From Pseudomonas sp. ANT_J12 (lineage in GTDB: Bacteria > Pseudomonadota > Gammaproteobacteria > Pseudomonadales > Pseudomonadaceae), in NCBI RefSeq assembly GCF_008370045.1, contig NZ_VOBN01000002.1, positions 186,001 through 250,000 on the forward strand: a DNA stretch of 64,000 nucleotides, given 5' to 3'. The position numbers and the translations under genes were made by a program. The notes under the pieces are model-generated. The model was not told where the DNA came from. It saw only the letters and a list, made by a program, of their open reading frames with translations, and made no database searches. Positions 9,936-19,937 of this stretch are shown here, one piece after another. How positions within the stretch are numbered: position 1 is the first letter of the stretch; each line of letters starts with the position of its first letter.

Positions 9936-10927
9936 GTCGCGGGATTCTGCTGTTCCTCGCCCTGCTGGCGGCGGTGCTGATTCCATTGGTATTGGGCGGC
10001 AACGAAACCTGGTCGCGCCTGCAAAGCTTTCCGGTGAGCGGTTTGCTGATCATGTTCGGCATGGTTCTGCTGTGCTGGGTGGTCAATACGATGCGCTTGC
10101 GCCTGTTGCTGGGCGATCAGCGCGACAAGGTCAGCCGCGTCAAAAGCCTTGGCGTGGTCATGGCTGCCGAGTTCGCCTACTGCGCCACCCCCGGCGGCAG
10201 TGGCGGACCGCTGACCATCATGGCCCTGCTGGCGCGTAACGGCGTGCGCCCGGCCAGGGGCAGCGCGGTGTTTGCCATGGACCAATTGAGCGACCTGCTG
10301 TTTTTCCTCTGCGCTCTGAGCGGGATTCTGATTTATGCGCTGTTCCAGCACCTGAGCCAGCGCATGGAATGGCTGCTGATGGTCAGCGCTGTCTCGTTGT
10401 TCGGCGGCTTGGTCACTTGCCTGATGGTGGCGCGTTTCCATCGGCTGCTGATTCGTCTGAGCGGCCGGTTACTTGCGCGCCTGAATGTCAAAGCCAGCAC
10501 ACGCCTGCGTTGGGCGCGAAAACTCCTGCATTTCCTGGCGGCGTTCACGGACACGCTGAAGTTGCCCGTCCAGACACTGGCCAAGGTCTTCGCCCTGACC
10601 TGCGTGCATTGGCTGCTGCGCTACAGCGTGCTGTACCTGGCGTTACGCGGATTGGGGGCGGATTTGCAGTGGGCCTGGAGCTTTCTGATCCAGATGCTCT
10701 CATTGGGTGCGGGGCAATTCAGCTTGTTGCCGGGCGGTGCCGGTGCGGCGGAATTGACCTCGGCGGCGTTGTTGGCGCCGATGGTGGGGAAATCCACCGC
10801 GGCGGCGGCGATTCTGATCTGGCGGGCGGTGACGTATTACTTTTACCTGGTGGTCGGTGGGCCGGTGTTTTTGCTGATGCTGGGACGGCCGTTGCTCAAG
10901 AAGTTGATGAAATTCAAGCAGGCCTGA
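9932..10927 (+). CDS. YbhN/UPF0104 (lysylphosphatidylglycerol synthetase TM-region) membrane protein
   Basis: 331 residues with about eight membrane segments, belonging to the UPF0104/LPG_synthase_TM family. Family hallmarks seen are NTMRLRLLLGDQ, EFAYCATPGGSGGP, SAVFAMDQLSDLLFF and the late LGAGQFSLLPGGAGAAE loop. Some relatives are the flippase half of MprF or have been proposed to move polyprenyl-linked or phospholipid substrates; that is family knowledge. As last gene of the operon it could translocate the glycolipid built by the two preceding proteins. A REP doublet follows the stop. Confidence 0.85.
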   Translation: MSRGILLFLALLAAVLIPLVLGGNETWSRLQSFPVSGLLIMFGMVLLCWVVNTMRLRLLLGDQRDKVSRVKSLGVVMAAEFAYCATPGGSGGPLTIMALLARNGVRPARGSAVFAMDQLSDLLFFLCALSGILIYALFQHLSQRMEWLLMVSAVSLFGGLVTCLMVARFHRLLIRLSGRLLARLNVKASTRLRWARKLLHFLAAFTDTLKLPVQTLAKVFALTCVHWLLRYSVLYLALRGLGADLQWAWSFLIQMLSLGAGQFSLLPGGAGAAELTSAALLAPMVGKSTAAAAILIWRAVTYYFYLVVGGPVFLLMLGRPLLKKLMKFKQA

Positions 10928-10931
10928 TCCC

Positions 10932-11024
10932 GTGTAGGAGCGAGGCTTGCCCGTGAAAACGGCGGGATATCCAATATTGATGCTGGCTGACACACCGTTT
11001 TCGCGGGCAAGCCTCGCTCCTACA
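10932..11024. repeat. REP doublet
   Basis: Inverted REP cores (TGTAGGAGCGAGGCTTGCCC and its complement) are separated by about 45 bp. They end 5 bp before the stop of the convergent small gene at 11029, so they likely serve as a bidirectional terminator. Confidence 0.88.
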
Positions 11025-11028
11025 GGGA

Positions 11029-11205
11029 TCAGGCGTCCCCGGATTTTTCGCCAGGTGTTTCCTGCAACTGCTCCCACAACTCGGCGGCGCCGGGGAATTC
11101 GGTGCCGTCTTCAGGGCTCATGTCATCCGGGTCATAACGACTCAAACAGCCCTCGCCCAAGGTGGCAGGCGCCTTGGAAGTGGCTTTGTCCAGTGGATCG
11201 GCCAT
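11029..11205 (-). CDS. Small acidic hypothetical protein
   Basis: 58 residues starting MADPLDKATSKAPATLGEGC, with an acidic centre (YDPDDMSPEDGTEF) and no membrane segment or signal. The ATG at 11205 follows AGAGAGGAAATTGACC, which contains a good Shine-Dalgarno GAGG. It corresponds in position to a small hypothetical gene I recall beside purU1 in P. aeruginosa. No function can be assigned. It lies downstream of purU on the same strand, but a hairpin separates them. Confidence 0.6.
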   Translation of the reverse strand: MADPLDKATSKAPATLGEGCLSRYDPDDMSPEDGTEFPGAAELWEQLQETPGEKSGDA

Positions 11206-11227
11206 GGTCAATTTCCTCTCTCTACAC

Positions 11228-11260
11228 TGATCGTTCCCACGCTCTGCGTGGGAACGATCA
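11228..11260. terminator. Palindromic hairpin between purU and the small gene
   Basis: TGATCGTTCCCACG-CTCTG-CGTGGGAACGATCA is a near-perfect inverted repeat. It uses the same GTTCCCACG unit as the larger repeats at 39624 and 58060. It starts about 10 bp past the purU stop. With no strong T-run it may be a repeat that doubles as a terminator. Confidence 0.6.
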
Positions 11261-11270
11261 GGTGTGGAGT

Positions 11271-12119
11271 TTAGAACACGACGGTTTTATTGCCGTGGAC
11301 CAGCACCCGGTCTTCCAGGTGATAACGCAGGCCACGGGCCAACACCATCTTCTCGACGTCACGGCCGAAGCGCACCATGTCTTCGATGCTGTCGCTGTGG
11401 CTGACACGGACCACGTCCTGCTCGATGATCGGACCGGCGTCCAGTTCTTCGGTGACATAGTGGCAAGTAGCGCCGATCAGCTTCACGCCACGCAGGGAAG
11501 CCTGATGGTACGGCTTGGCCCCGACGAACGACGGCAGGAAGCTGTGGTGAATGTTGATGACCTTGTGGGCATATTCGCTGCACAACGCCGGCGGCAGAAT
11601 CTGCATGTAACGGGCAAGTACCACCACTTCGGCATCGTGCTGTTTGACCAGGCGCGAGACCTCGGCAAACGCAGGCTCTTTGTCCTGTGGATTGACCGGT
11701 ACGTGGTAATAAGGAATGCCGTGCCACTCGACCATGCTGCGCAAGTCGTCATGGTTGGAAATCACGCAGGAAATTTCGCAGTCCAGTTCATCGCTGTGCC
11801 AGCGGTGCAGCAAGTCCGCCAGGCAATGAGACTCGCGGCTGGCCATCAATACCACGCGTTTTTTCTGCGCGGTATCGGTAATACGCCAGTTCATCGAGAA
11901 CTCTTCGGCAATCGGCGCAAACGCTTCGCGGAAAGCTTCGATACCAAAAGGCAGCGAATCGGCACGAATTTCGTGACGCATGAAGAACCAGCCACTGAGA
12001 TTATCCGAGTGATGGCTCGCTTCAGTGATCCAGCCGTTATGTGACGCCAGAAAGTTACTGACTTTAGCAACGATACCGACGCGGTCCGGGCAAGCAATCA
12101 CCAGCCGAAAAGTGCGCAT
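11271..12119 (-). CDS. purU: Formyltetrahydrofolate deformylase PurU
   Basis: 282 residues, the usual family length. An N-terminal ACT domain (MRTFRLVIACPDRVGIVAKV, about 1-80) is followed by a formyltransferase-like catalytic domain with the NIHHSFLPSF motif (Asn and His of the active site) and the late Asp in ELDAGPIIEQD. The enzyme hydrolyses 10-formyl-THF to formate and THF, feeding purine synthesis and balancing one-carbon units. The start MRTFRL at 12119 was taken from family alignment; the reading frame extends 120 nt further without a better start. It is divergent from mvaT. Confidence 0.96.
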   Translation of the reverse strand: MRTFRLVIACPDRVGIVAKVSNFLASHNGWITEASHHSDNLSGWFFMRHEIRADSLPFGIEAFREAFAPIAEEFSMNWRITDTAQKKRVVLMASRESHCLADLLHRWHSDELDCEISCVISNHDDLRSMVEWHGIPYYHVPVNPQDKEPAFAEVSRLVKQHDAEVVVLARYMQILPPALCSEYAHKVINIHHSFLPSFVGAKPYHQASLRGVKLIGATCHYVTEELDAGPIIEQDVVRVSHSDSIEDMVRFGRDVEKMVLARGLRYHLEDRVLVHGNKTVVF

Positions 12120-12458
12120 TAGGGTCAAACTCCAGAACTTCGCAAAGGCCGCCATTCTAGCGATTGCGCAGCAAAACTGCAGTATTGATGACGCCTGCCC
12201 CTGCACATCGGCCAACGGCCCGGGTTCGAGCCGCGTCACGCGCCAACGCGATGGGGCTGTAGCAGAGCATGTTCAAGCACTCATTTGTGAATATCTGTGT
12301 TGACTGCATCACACTATTTAACTGCACAACGAGTTCATGCCCTATTCACCGCAACTCATTTAAATAAAACTTCGGTTAAATGTTTACTTGATGAAACACC
12401 CTGACTATTATTGCCGCACTGTCCCTGCCATCCTGCGTCCTACATAAGGTAGTCCTCA
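12120..12458. promoter_or_regulatory. AT-rich divergent region between purU and mvaT
   Basis: These 339 bases are richer in A+T than the flanks, mainly from 12290 to 12415, as expected upstream of an H-NS-family gene that silences AT-rich DNA and often regulates itself. The mvaT promoter at 12383-12411 is inside it. No other ORF is convincing. Confidence 0.55.
12383..12411 (+). promoter_or_regulatory. Sigma-70 promoter of mvaT
   Basis: TTTACT (-35) and TATTAT (-10) are separated by exactly 17 bp. Transcription would begin near 12418, giving a leader of about 40 nt. The surrounding AT-rich track is a plausible site for autorepression by MvaT (inference). Confidence 0.7.
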
Positions 12459-12836
12459 ATGTCCTTGATCAACGAATACCGCGCCACCGAAGAAGCTATC
12501 AAAGAGCTGCAAGCCCGTTTGAAGAATCTGTCCCAAGACGACAAACTGCAAACCGAGCTGGAATTCGAAGGCAAATTGCGCACCCTGATGGGCGAGTACT
12601 CCAAATCCCTGCGTGACATCATCGCGCTGCTGGATCCAGAGTCCAAAACCAAAGCACCACGTGGCGGCGCAGTAAAAACTACTGGCACCAAGCGTGCTCG
12701 CAAAGTTAAACAATACAAAAACCCGCACAACGGCGAAGTCATCGAAACCAAAGGTGGCAACCACAAGACTCTGAAAGAGTGGAAAGCCAAGTGGGGCGGC
12801 GACGTGGTTGAAGGCTGGGCTACCCTGCTGGGCTAA
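12459..12836 (+). CDS. mvaT: H-NS-family xenogeneic silencer MvaT/MvaV
   Basis: 125 residues. The N-terminal coiled-coil oligomerisation region (MSLINEYRATEEAIKELQAR, about 1-60) is joined by a basic linker to the C-terminal DNA-binding domain with the MvaT-type loop (TKGGNHKTLKEWK, about 95-110), which reads the minor groove of AT-rich DNA. MvaT proteins repress horizontally acquired genes, so it could silence the AT-richer parts of the Tc islands in this window (inference). Position between purU and sbcB matches mvaT of P. aeruginosa. Pseudomonads usually carry two or more paralogues, so mvaV cannot be fully excluded. Confidence 0.93.
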   Translation: MSLINEYRATEEAIKELQARLKNLSQDDKLQTELEFEGKLRTLMGEYSKSLRDIIALLDPESKTKAPRGGAVKTTGTKRARKVKQYKNPHNGEVIETKGGNHKTLKEWKAKWGGDVVEGWATLLG

Positions 12837-12875
12837 GCCGCAAGCCTGTTGCAGATTAATTCTGCGACAAAAAAT

Positions 12876-12902
12876 AACGCCAGCAGATGCTGGCGTTTTT
12901 TT
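12876..12902. terminator. Rho-independent terminator of mvaT
   Basis: A 10-bp stem AACGCCAGCA / TGCTGGCGTT is followed by seven T residues, 40 bp past the mvaT stop. The upstream A-run lets it also work for the convergent sbcB. Confidence 0.92.
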
Positions 12903-12934
12903 ATGCCCGGGATTCAGGCTTCAATCATTGCACT

Positions 12935-14365
12935 TCAAAGACTCAAACGTTTGCGTAATCCCTGGACATAATTTGCCCATTCATTGAGCACCTCTTGCTG
13001 AAACGTTGTAGCGCTATTGGCCAATTGTGCCGAGGCCTGCGCAAAAGATTCCAGGGTATTGGGCGCCCCCCACTCCGGAGCACTCAAACGTTGCTGACAA
13101 AATAGCCGCCAGCGTTCTTGCTCTTCGAAATTCAACGTATCCGGGAAGTTGCGTGCGCGATATCGAAACAATAATTCAGGTAAACGCTCATCATCGAACG
13201 GCCATTGTTGTTGCGCTAATTGCACCGGGTCCGCCGCCCGGACTTGATCACATAGACGCCGATCCCGATCACCGATAAAGCCGTCGTATAACTGTTGCTC
13301 CGGATCCTGGCTCGCGGCGAAAGCTTCGCTGGCATAAATCGCCATGACCTTATCGCGCCAAACTTGTTGTGCGTCACTTAGCCGCAGCGCCCGTTGCTGA
13401 TATAGCGCCATCTCCAGCCCCAGGCGTTGCTGATCTTCGGCACGCAGTACCGACAGCGGCGCCACCACCGGGCATTTATTGATATGAATGAGTTTGAGCG
13501 GCACCGGCAACTCGCCTTCAGCCAGCTCATCGCGACGGGTATACAGGCGCTGGCGCAACGTCTCGGCATCCAGGTCGAGCAAGCCCTGGGGGTCCAGGTG
13601 CAAGTCGCAGACAATCAGCGCGTTCTTGTTGCGCGGATGCCAGGCCAGGGGCAATACCACGCCGACATAACTGCGCGCCGCCGAAAAACGCCCGGAGATG
13701 TGCACCATCGGCTGCAATAACCGAATCTGATCCATCACCTTCTGTTTGCTGCGCAACTGGAACAGCCAGTCATACAACTTCGGTTGTTTCTCGCGAATCA
13801 AACGGGCCAGGGCGATGGTGGCGCGCACATCGGACAAGGCTTCGTGGGCATTGCCGTGATCGATGTTATTGGCCACCGTCAGGCGATCGAGCTTGAGCGT
13901 CACCCGCCCTTCGTCGTCCGTGGGCCAGTTCAGGCCATCGGGGCGCAGGGCATACGCGGCGCGCACCACATCGATCAGGTCCCAACGACTGTTGCCACCC
14001 TGCCATTCCCGAGCATACGGGTCGAAAAAGTTTCGATAGAGGCTGTAGCGGGTCATCTCGTCGTCGAAGCGCAAGGTGTTGTAACCGGCACCACAGGTGC
14101 CGGGGGCCGCGAGTTGGGCATGCACCCGGGTCATGAAGTCGGCTTCACTCAGCCCTTGTTCGGCCAGACGGCTTGGCGTGATGCCGGTGATCGCACACGC
14201 CGCCGGATGCGGCAGGATGTCGTCGCTGGGCTGGCAATACAGATTGACCGGCTCGTCTATTTCATTGAGTTCGAAGTCGGTGCGAATCCCCGCCACTTGC
14301 AGCGGCCGGTCGCAACGGGGGTTGATGCCAGTGGTTTCATAGTCGTACCAGAAGATGGAGGTCAC
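12935..14365 (-). CDS. sbcB: Exodeoxyribonuclease I SbcB
   Basis: 476 residues, matching E. coli ExoI (475). The DEDDh nuclease domain is visible: SIFWYDYETTGINP (first Asp and Glu) near the N terminus and NAHEALSDVRATIALARL (His and Asp) near residue 180. The SH3-like and helical C-terminal domains follow. It degrades single-stranded DNA 3'-5' in mismatch repair and recombination. A GTG start at 14365 is preferred: it sits 7 nt after AGGA and directly before the conserved TSIFWYDYE. The upstream in-frame extension is not family-like. It is convergent with mvaT. Confidence 0.95.
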   Translation of the reverse strand: MTSIFWYDYETTGINPRCDRPLQVAGIRTDFELNEIDEPVNLYCQPSDDILPHPAACAITGITPSRLAEQGLSEADFMTRVHAQLAAPGTCGAGYNTLRFDDEMTRYSLYRNFFDPYAREWQGGNSRWDLIDVVRAAYALRPDGLNWPTDDEGRVTLKLDRLTVANNIDHGNAHEALSDVRATIALARLIREKQPKLYDWLFQLRSKQKVMDQIRLLQPMVHISGRFSAARSYVGVVLPLAWHPRNKNALIVCDLHLDPQGLLDLDAETLRQRLYTRRDELAEGELPVPLKLIHINKCPVVAPLSVLRAEDQQRLGLEMALYQQRALRLSDAQQVWRDKVMAIYASEAFAASQDPEQQLYDGFIGDRDRRLCDQVRAADPVQLAQQQWPFDDERLPELLFRYRARNFPDTLNFEEQERWRLFCQQRLSAPEWGAPNTLESFAQASAQLANSATTFQQEVLNEWANYVQGLRKRLSL

Positions 14366-14551
14366 GGGCTGTTCCTGAACTGAAGACCGGCGAAGTCTAG
14401 GCGCAGATAAGTCGCTGCGGCCAGTCCTCTTGTCATTCAATCACTTCCGGCTTTGCATCGTGCAATACATAGTTATGTCGTTTCCCCCCAAGAGGCTGCT
14501 AGCATCTGCGCATTATTGAATCCCGATCCGGCCCGATCATTCAGGTTGCCC

Positions 14552-15277
14552 ATGCTCGTGACCACAGCACTGCCAAGGAATGCGACGCTGTCCCCGCCAC
14601 TGGACACGCGGTATCAAGTCGAAACGCCCGAAGGCATCGACTTGCCACTGCGCCCGGCCGGGTTGATGGTCCGTGCGCTGGCGTTCTCCATTGACCTCGG
14701 CCTGCGCGGGTTGCTCCTCGGCGTGCTGTTCACCGTGCTGGCGTTTCTGGGCAAACTCGGCGCCGGGCTGGGCTCGATCCTGCTGTTCGGGGTCAGTTGG
14801 TGGTACATGGTGCTGTTCGAGGTGCTGAATCAGGGCCGCTCGCCGGGCAAGCAATGGATGGGGTTGCGCGTGGTGCAGGACGATGGCACGCCGGTCGGCT
14901 GGTCGGCCTCGTTGCTGCGCAACCTGCTGCGGTTTGTCGACCTGCTGCCGTTTGGTTACGTCCTCGGGGCCATCAGTTGCCTGCAACACCCGACCTTCAA
15001 GCGCCTCGGCGACCTCGCCGCCGGGACGCTGGTGATCTACCGCGAACAGCCGCTCACCCGCCCCGAAATACCCGACGCCGAACCACGTCGCACCACCTTT
15101 GCCCTGACGCTGACCGAACAGCGCGCCATCCTCGGTTTTGCCGAACGCCAGGGCGAACTCTCCCCGGCGCGGGTCAATGAACTGGCGAGCATCCTCGCCG
15201 AACCGTTGCGGGTTGCGCCGCCCCGCGCCGTGGCCGAACTCAATGGCATCGCCCGCGGCTTGTTGGGCCCCACATGA
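14552..15277 (+). CDS. RDD-family membrane protein
   Basis: 241 residues. RDD-domain hallmarks are LPLRPAGLMVRALAFSIDLG (R then D), membrane spans around residues 38-60 and 70-90, and GRSPGKQWMGLRVV with the conserved K/R. The soluble C terminus is of unknown role. It starts the six-gene overlapping cluster; its stop overlaps the next start by 4 nt (ATGA). RDD proteins in such clusters have no settled function. The ATG at 14552 starts just before the domain, and the longer frame upstream is unlikely. Confidence 0.88.
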   Translation: MLVTTALPRNATLSPPLDTRYQVETPEGIDLPLRPAGLMVRALAFSIDLGLRGLLLGVLFTVLAFLGKLGAGLGSILLFGVSWWYMVLFEVLNQGRSPGKQWMGLRVVQDDGTPVGWSASLLRNLLRFVDLLPFGYVLGAISCLQHPTFKRLGDLAAGTLVIYREQPLTRPEIPDAEPRRTTFALTLTEQRAILGFAERQGELSPARVNELASILAEPLRVAPPRAVAELNGIARGLLGPT

Positions 15278-16251
15278 AGCAAAGCCTTTTCGAAAGTCGC
15301 CACAAGGCCGAATGGGAGCAATTCGCCCTGGTCCTCGACCGACTGGAACGAGGCAAGGACGCCTCACGCATCGCCAGCTTTTCCAAGGATTATCGCCGGC
15401 TCTGCCATCACCTGGCCCTGGCCCGGGAGCGCGGGTACAGCAGTTTTCTCGTGGATTCGCTGCAGCATCAGGTGTTGCGTGGGCATCAACAGTTTTACCG
15501 GCATCGCAGTCGGTTGGGGGCCAATGCGCTGGCGTTCATCCTCGCCGACTTCCCGCGACTGGTGCGCCAGCAGTGGCGCTTTGTGCTCGCCGCCGGCCTG
15601 ATGTTTTTCGGCAGCCTGATTGGCATGGGCCTGCTGGTGTATCTGTTCCCGGGCCTGATCTACAACCTCATCCCGGCCGACCAGGTCAGCGAAATGCAAA
15701 GCATGTACGACCCGGTCGCCGGGCACCTCGGCCGTTCGGCGGAACGGGCGGCCAGCGAAGACTGGGTGATGTTCGGCTACTACATCATGCACAACATCGG
15801 CATCGCCTTTCAGACCTTCGCCAGCGGTGCGCTGCTTGGCGTGGGCAGCGCGTTTTTCCTGGTGTTCAACGGGTTGATGATCGGCGCGGTGGCCGGGCAC
15901 CTGACCGACATCGGCTATGGGCAAACCTTCTGGCCCTTCGTGATCGGCCACGGTGCTTTCGAACTGACCGGCATCGTCCTGTCCGGCGCCGCAGGCCTGC
16001 AATTGGGCTGGGCCTTGATCGCACCGGGACGCCTGCCCCGGGCCGAAGCCTTGCGCCTGGCTGCGCGCCAAAGCGTGTTGCTGATTTGCGGGGTCATGCT
16101 GTTTCTGCTGCTGGCGGCGTTCGTCGAAGCCTACTGGTCCTCCATGACCGCCCCCACGCCCATGACCAAATACCTGGTCGGCGCGGCGCTGTGGCTGGTG
16201 GTGGCGCTGTATTTGCTGTTGGCCGGACGGACTCGTCATGCGCCTGAGTGA
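15274..16251 (+). CDS. Stage II sporulation protein M (SpoIIM/DUF95)-family membrane protein
   Basis: 325 residues. A cytoplasmic N terminus MKQSLFESRHKAEWEQFALV, typical of the proteobacterial branch, is followed by about five membrane spans from residue 105 on. The conserved core is MHNIGIAFQTFASGALLGVG...NGLMIGAVAGHL and GHGAFELTGIVLSGAAGL. The name comes from a Bacillus engulfment factor. In non-sporulating bacteria these proteins occur with MoxR ATPases and DUF58 proteins, which fits here. Translation is coupled on both sides (4-nt and 14-nt overlaps). Confidence 0.9.
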   Translation: MKQSLFESRHKAEWEQFALVLDRLERGKDASRIASFSKDYRRLCHHLALARERGYSSFLVDSLQHQVLRGHQQFYRHRSRLGANALAFILADFPRLVRQQWRFVLAAGLMFFGSLIGMGLLVYLFPGLIYNLIPADQVSEMQSMYDPVAGHLGRSAERAASEDWVMFGYYIMHNIGIAFQTFASGALLGVGSAFFLVFNGLMIGAVAGHLTDIGYGQTFWPFVIGHGAFELTGIVLSGAAGLQLGWALIAPGRLPRAEALRLAARQSVLLICGVMLFLLLAAFVEAYWSSMTAPTPMTKYLVGAALWLVVALYLLLAGRTRHAPE

Positions 16252-17782
16252 CGCCACGGTGGTGATTCGCCCGCGCAATACCTGGGAAGCCATGGACCTG
16301 GGCGTGCTGCTGAGTCAACGGCATCGCGGGTTGTTGATGAGCAGTTGGGCCATCGTGACGTTGCCGATCTTCGCCCTGCTCACCCTGCTGCTGTGGGATT
16401 CGCCGTCGCTGGTGGTGATGATTTTCTGGTGGCTCAAACCGGCGTTCGATCGCCTGCCGTTGTTCATCCTGTCGAAAACCCTGTTCGGTGAAACGCCCAC
16501 GCTCAAAGAGGCGTTGCGCCAATGGCCGCGACTGCTCAAGCCGCAACTAGTGGCCAGCCTGACCTGGCGCCGACTGAGCCTGAGCCGCAGCTTCCTCATG
16601 CCGGTGGTGCAACTCGAAGGCCTGAGCGGTACGGCACGCCAACAACGTTTGCACGTCCTGTTGCAACGCAATGCCGGGGCCGCGCAGTGGTTGACGATCA
16701 TCGGCTCGTTCCTGGAAAGCGCGTTGTGGATCGGCTTGATGGTGCTGTTCTACCTGCTGCTGCCGCAACAGGTCGAGCTGGACTGGAACTGGCAGACCCT
16801 GATCGACGCCGCCAATCAGGACTGGCTGTGGCTGGCGCACCTGATCAACGCCTTTTACGCACTGATATTGGTGGTGTGGGAACCGATTTATGTCGCCTGC
16901 GGTTTCAGCCTCTATCTGAACCGCCGCACCGTGCTGGAGGCCTGGGACATCGAACTGGTGTTCCGCCGCATGCGTCAGCGCCTGAGCAGCGCAGCCGTCG
17001 TCCTGTTGCTGATAGTGATTGCAGGGATGCCGAGCGCGCAAAGCGTCTGGGCCACCGAGCCGGTCATTTCACCGGACACGCCGCGCCTGCTGGACCAGCC
17101 CCTGACCAGCCAGGCGTCCCGGGACAGCATCAAGGCGATCCTCGACCAGCCACCGTTCAAGAACCGGGAATCCGTCACCCGTTATCGGTTTGGCGAGGAC
17201 AAACCCGACGCGAAAACCAAGGACGATGGCACCACCCCGCAATGGCTGAAGGCGCTGACCCGGCTGCTCGACGACTCGCGATTCGGCGCCCTGGCGTCGC
17301 TGATTGAAGTGGTGCTGTGGGGCATCGTGCTTGCCGGCATCGCGTTGCTGATCTGGCGCTACCGCGACTGGTTGCAGGCGTTTGTCAGCCGTCGGCCCGT
17401 GCGACGGAGCAAGGTTGAGCGCGCCGTGCCCAAGCAACTGTTCGGCCTGGACGTGCATCACGAAACCCTGCCCGCCGACGTCGCCGCCGCTGCCGAAACC
17501 CTATGGCAAACCAACCCTCGCGAAGCCCTCGGCCTGCTGTATCGCGCACTGCTCAGCCGCTTGTTGCATGACTACAAGCTGCCATTGAAAGACGCCGACA
17601 CCGAAGGTCAGGTGCTGGCGCGCATCGATCAATTGCAGCAGCCGGCACTATTGGCCTTCAGCCGAACCCTGACCGGGCACTGGCAGAACATGGCCTATGG
17701 GCATCGCTTGCCGCCAGCGCCGTTGCAACAGGAACTCTGCGATGGCTGGCGTGCGCTGTTCAATCCGGGAGCCTCCCGATGA
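16238..17782 (+). CDS. DUF4129-domain membrane protein
   Basis: 514 residues. Several spans lie in the N-terminal half (about 30-60, 145-170, 200-225, 245-265). A periplasmic linker (WATEPVISPDTPRLL) is followed by a span near 350-372 and then the cytoplasmic DUF4129 domain (AETLWQTNPREALGLLYRALLSRLLHDY, near 425-450). The domain is known from MoxR/DUF58 clusters and from some transglutaminase proteins; its biochemical role is unknown. It overlaps both neighbours and is surely part of the same operon. Confidence 0.87.
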   Translation: MRLSDATVVIRPRNTWEAMDLGVLLSQRHRGLLMSSWAIVTLPIFALLTLLLWDSPSLVVMIFWWLKPAFDRLPLFILSKTLFGETPTLKEALRQWPRLLKPQLVASLTWRRLSLSRSFLMPVVQLEGLSGTARQQRLHVLLQRNAGAAQWLTIIGSFLESALWIGLMVLFYLLLPQQVELDWNWQTLIDAANQDWLWLAHLINAFYALILVVWEPIYVACGFSLYLNRRTVLEAWDIELVFRRMRQRLSSAAVVLLLIVIAGMPSAQSVWATEPVISPDTPRLLDQPLTSQASRDSIKAILDQPPFKNRESVTRYRFGEDKPDAKTKDDGTTPQWLKALTRLLDDSRFGALASLIEVVLWGIVLAGIALLIWRYRDWLQAFVSRRPVRRSKVERAVPKQLFGLDVHHETLPADVAAAAETLWQTNPREALGLLYRALLSRLLHDYKLPLKDADTEGQVLARIDQLQQPALLAFSRTLTGHWQNMAYGHRLPPAPLQQELCDGWRALFNPGASR

Positions 17783-18938
17783 GCCGGCGCGGATGGCTGG
17801 CGCTGGGCGCGGTGTTCGCGCTGCTGTTCGGCGCGTTGTGTTTTTATCTGTACCTGAAAGCCACGCCGTATCAGGAGATCGTCGATCACGGCGCATCTCC
17901 CGAAGCGCGGGCCAATCCGTATCTGGCGGCGGAGCAGTTTCTGCGCAAACAGGGCGTCGCCGTCAGTCATGCCAACAGCCTCGACGTGCTGCCCGGCATC
18001 GACCCGCGCCAACACAGTTTGTTGCTGTTCGGCGACCGCTCGAACATGACACCGCGCCAGATCGATCAGGTGCTGAACTGGACCCGAGCTGGCGGGCGTC
18101 TGGTGTTCGTCGCCGAATCCCTGTGGGATGAAAAGACCGGCCAGAGCAACGACCTGCTGCTCGACCGGGTGCAGTTGCATCAGTCCTTGAGCAAAGACCT
18201 CAAGGACCTGCCGCCCGATCCCATCGACGACCCGTACCCGAACCTGACCAAGCTCTACCTGGAAGACGAGGACGCCCCGGCCTACTTCAGCTTCGATACG
18301 GATTTCCACCTCGATGATCCGAAAAACCTCGCCCAGGCCTGGGCCAACAGCGGCAAGGCCACCCACATGATGCAACTGGCCCACGGGCTCGGTTCGATCA
18401 CCGTGGTCACCGACGCCGAGCTGTGGAAAGCCCCGGCCATCGAGCAATACGACAATGCCTGGCTGCTCTGGTATTTGAACGCCGATACCAGCGTGACCCT
18501 GCTGTACAACACCGATCACGATTCGCTGCTGACCTTGCTGCTGCGCTATTTCCCCCAGGCCCTGGGCGCCCTCGCAGCGTTGATCGGCCTCGCCTGCTGG
18601 CACTTCGGCGTGCGCCACGGGCCGCTGCTCGCACCTGTTCCACGGGCGCGCCGACAACTCCAGGAACACCTGCGCGCCAGCGCCGATTTCATGCTGCGTC
18701 ATCACGGCCAGGACACCCTGCTGCAGGCCTTGCAGCAGGACGTCTTGCGCCGCGCCCGACGCCGTCATCCCGGTTTCGAACAACTGGCGGTTGCCGAACA
18801 ATGGCTGGTGCTTGCGCGCCTGACCCGGCAACCCACCCGCGCCATCAGCCAGGCCCTGAGCCCGCGCCCGAAACAGCGGCTGTCCAGCGCTGAATTCAGC
18901 CGTCAGGTCGCCCACCTGCAAACCTTGAGGAATGCCCT

Positions 18939-18942
<4 letters not shown>
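17779..18942 (+). CDS. DUF4350-domain membrane protein
   Basis: 387 residues. An N-terminal span (about 6-27) precedes the DUF4350 domain, which resembles the GATase-like fold of periplasmic regulators: YLAAEQFLRKQGVAVSHAN, HSLLLFGDRSNMTPRQID, WTRAGGRLVFVAESLW. A second span near 252-272 leads to a cytoplasmic tail with LMLRHHGQD-like and RRRHPGF motifs. It lies between DUF4129 and MoxR with 4-nt overlaps on both sides. It could be the sensing or scaffold part of the MoxR system (inference). Confidence 0.85.
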
Positions 18943-19933
<991 letters not shown>

Positions 19934-19937
<4 letters not shown>

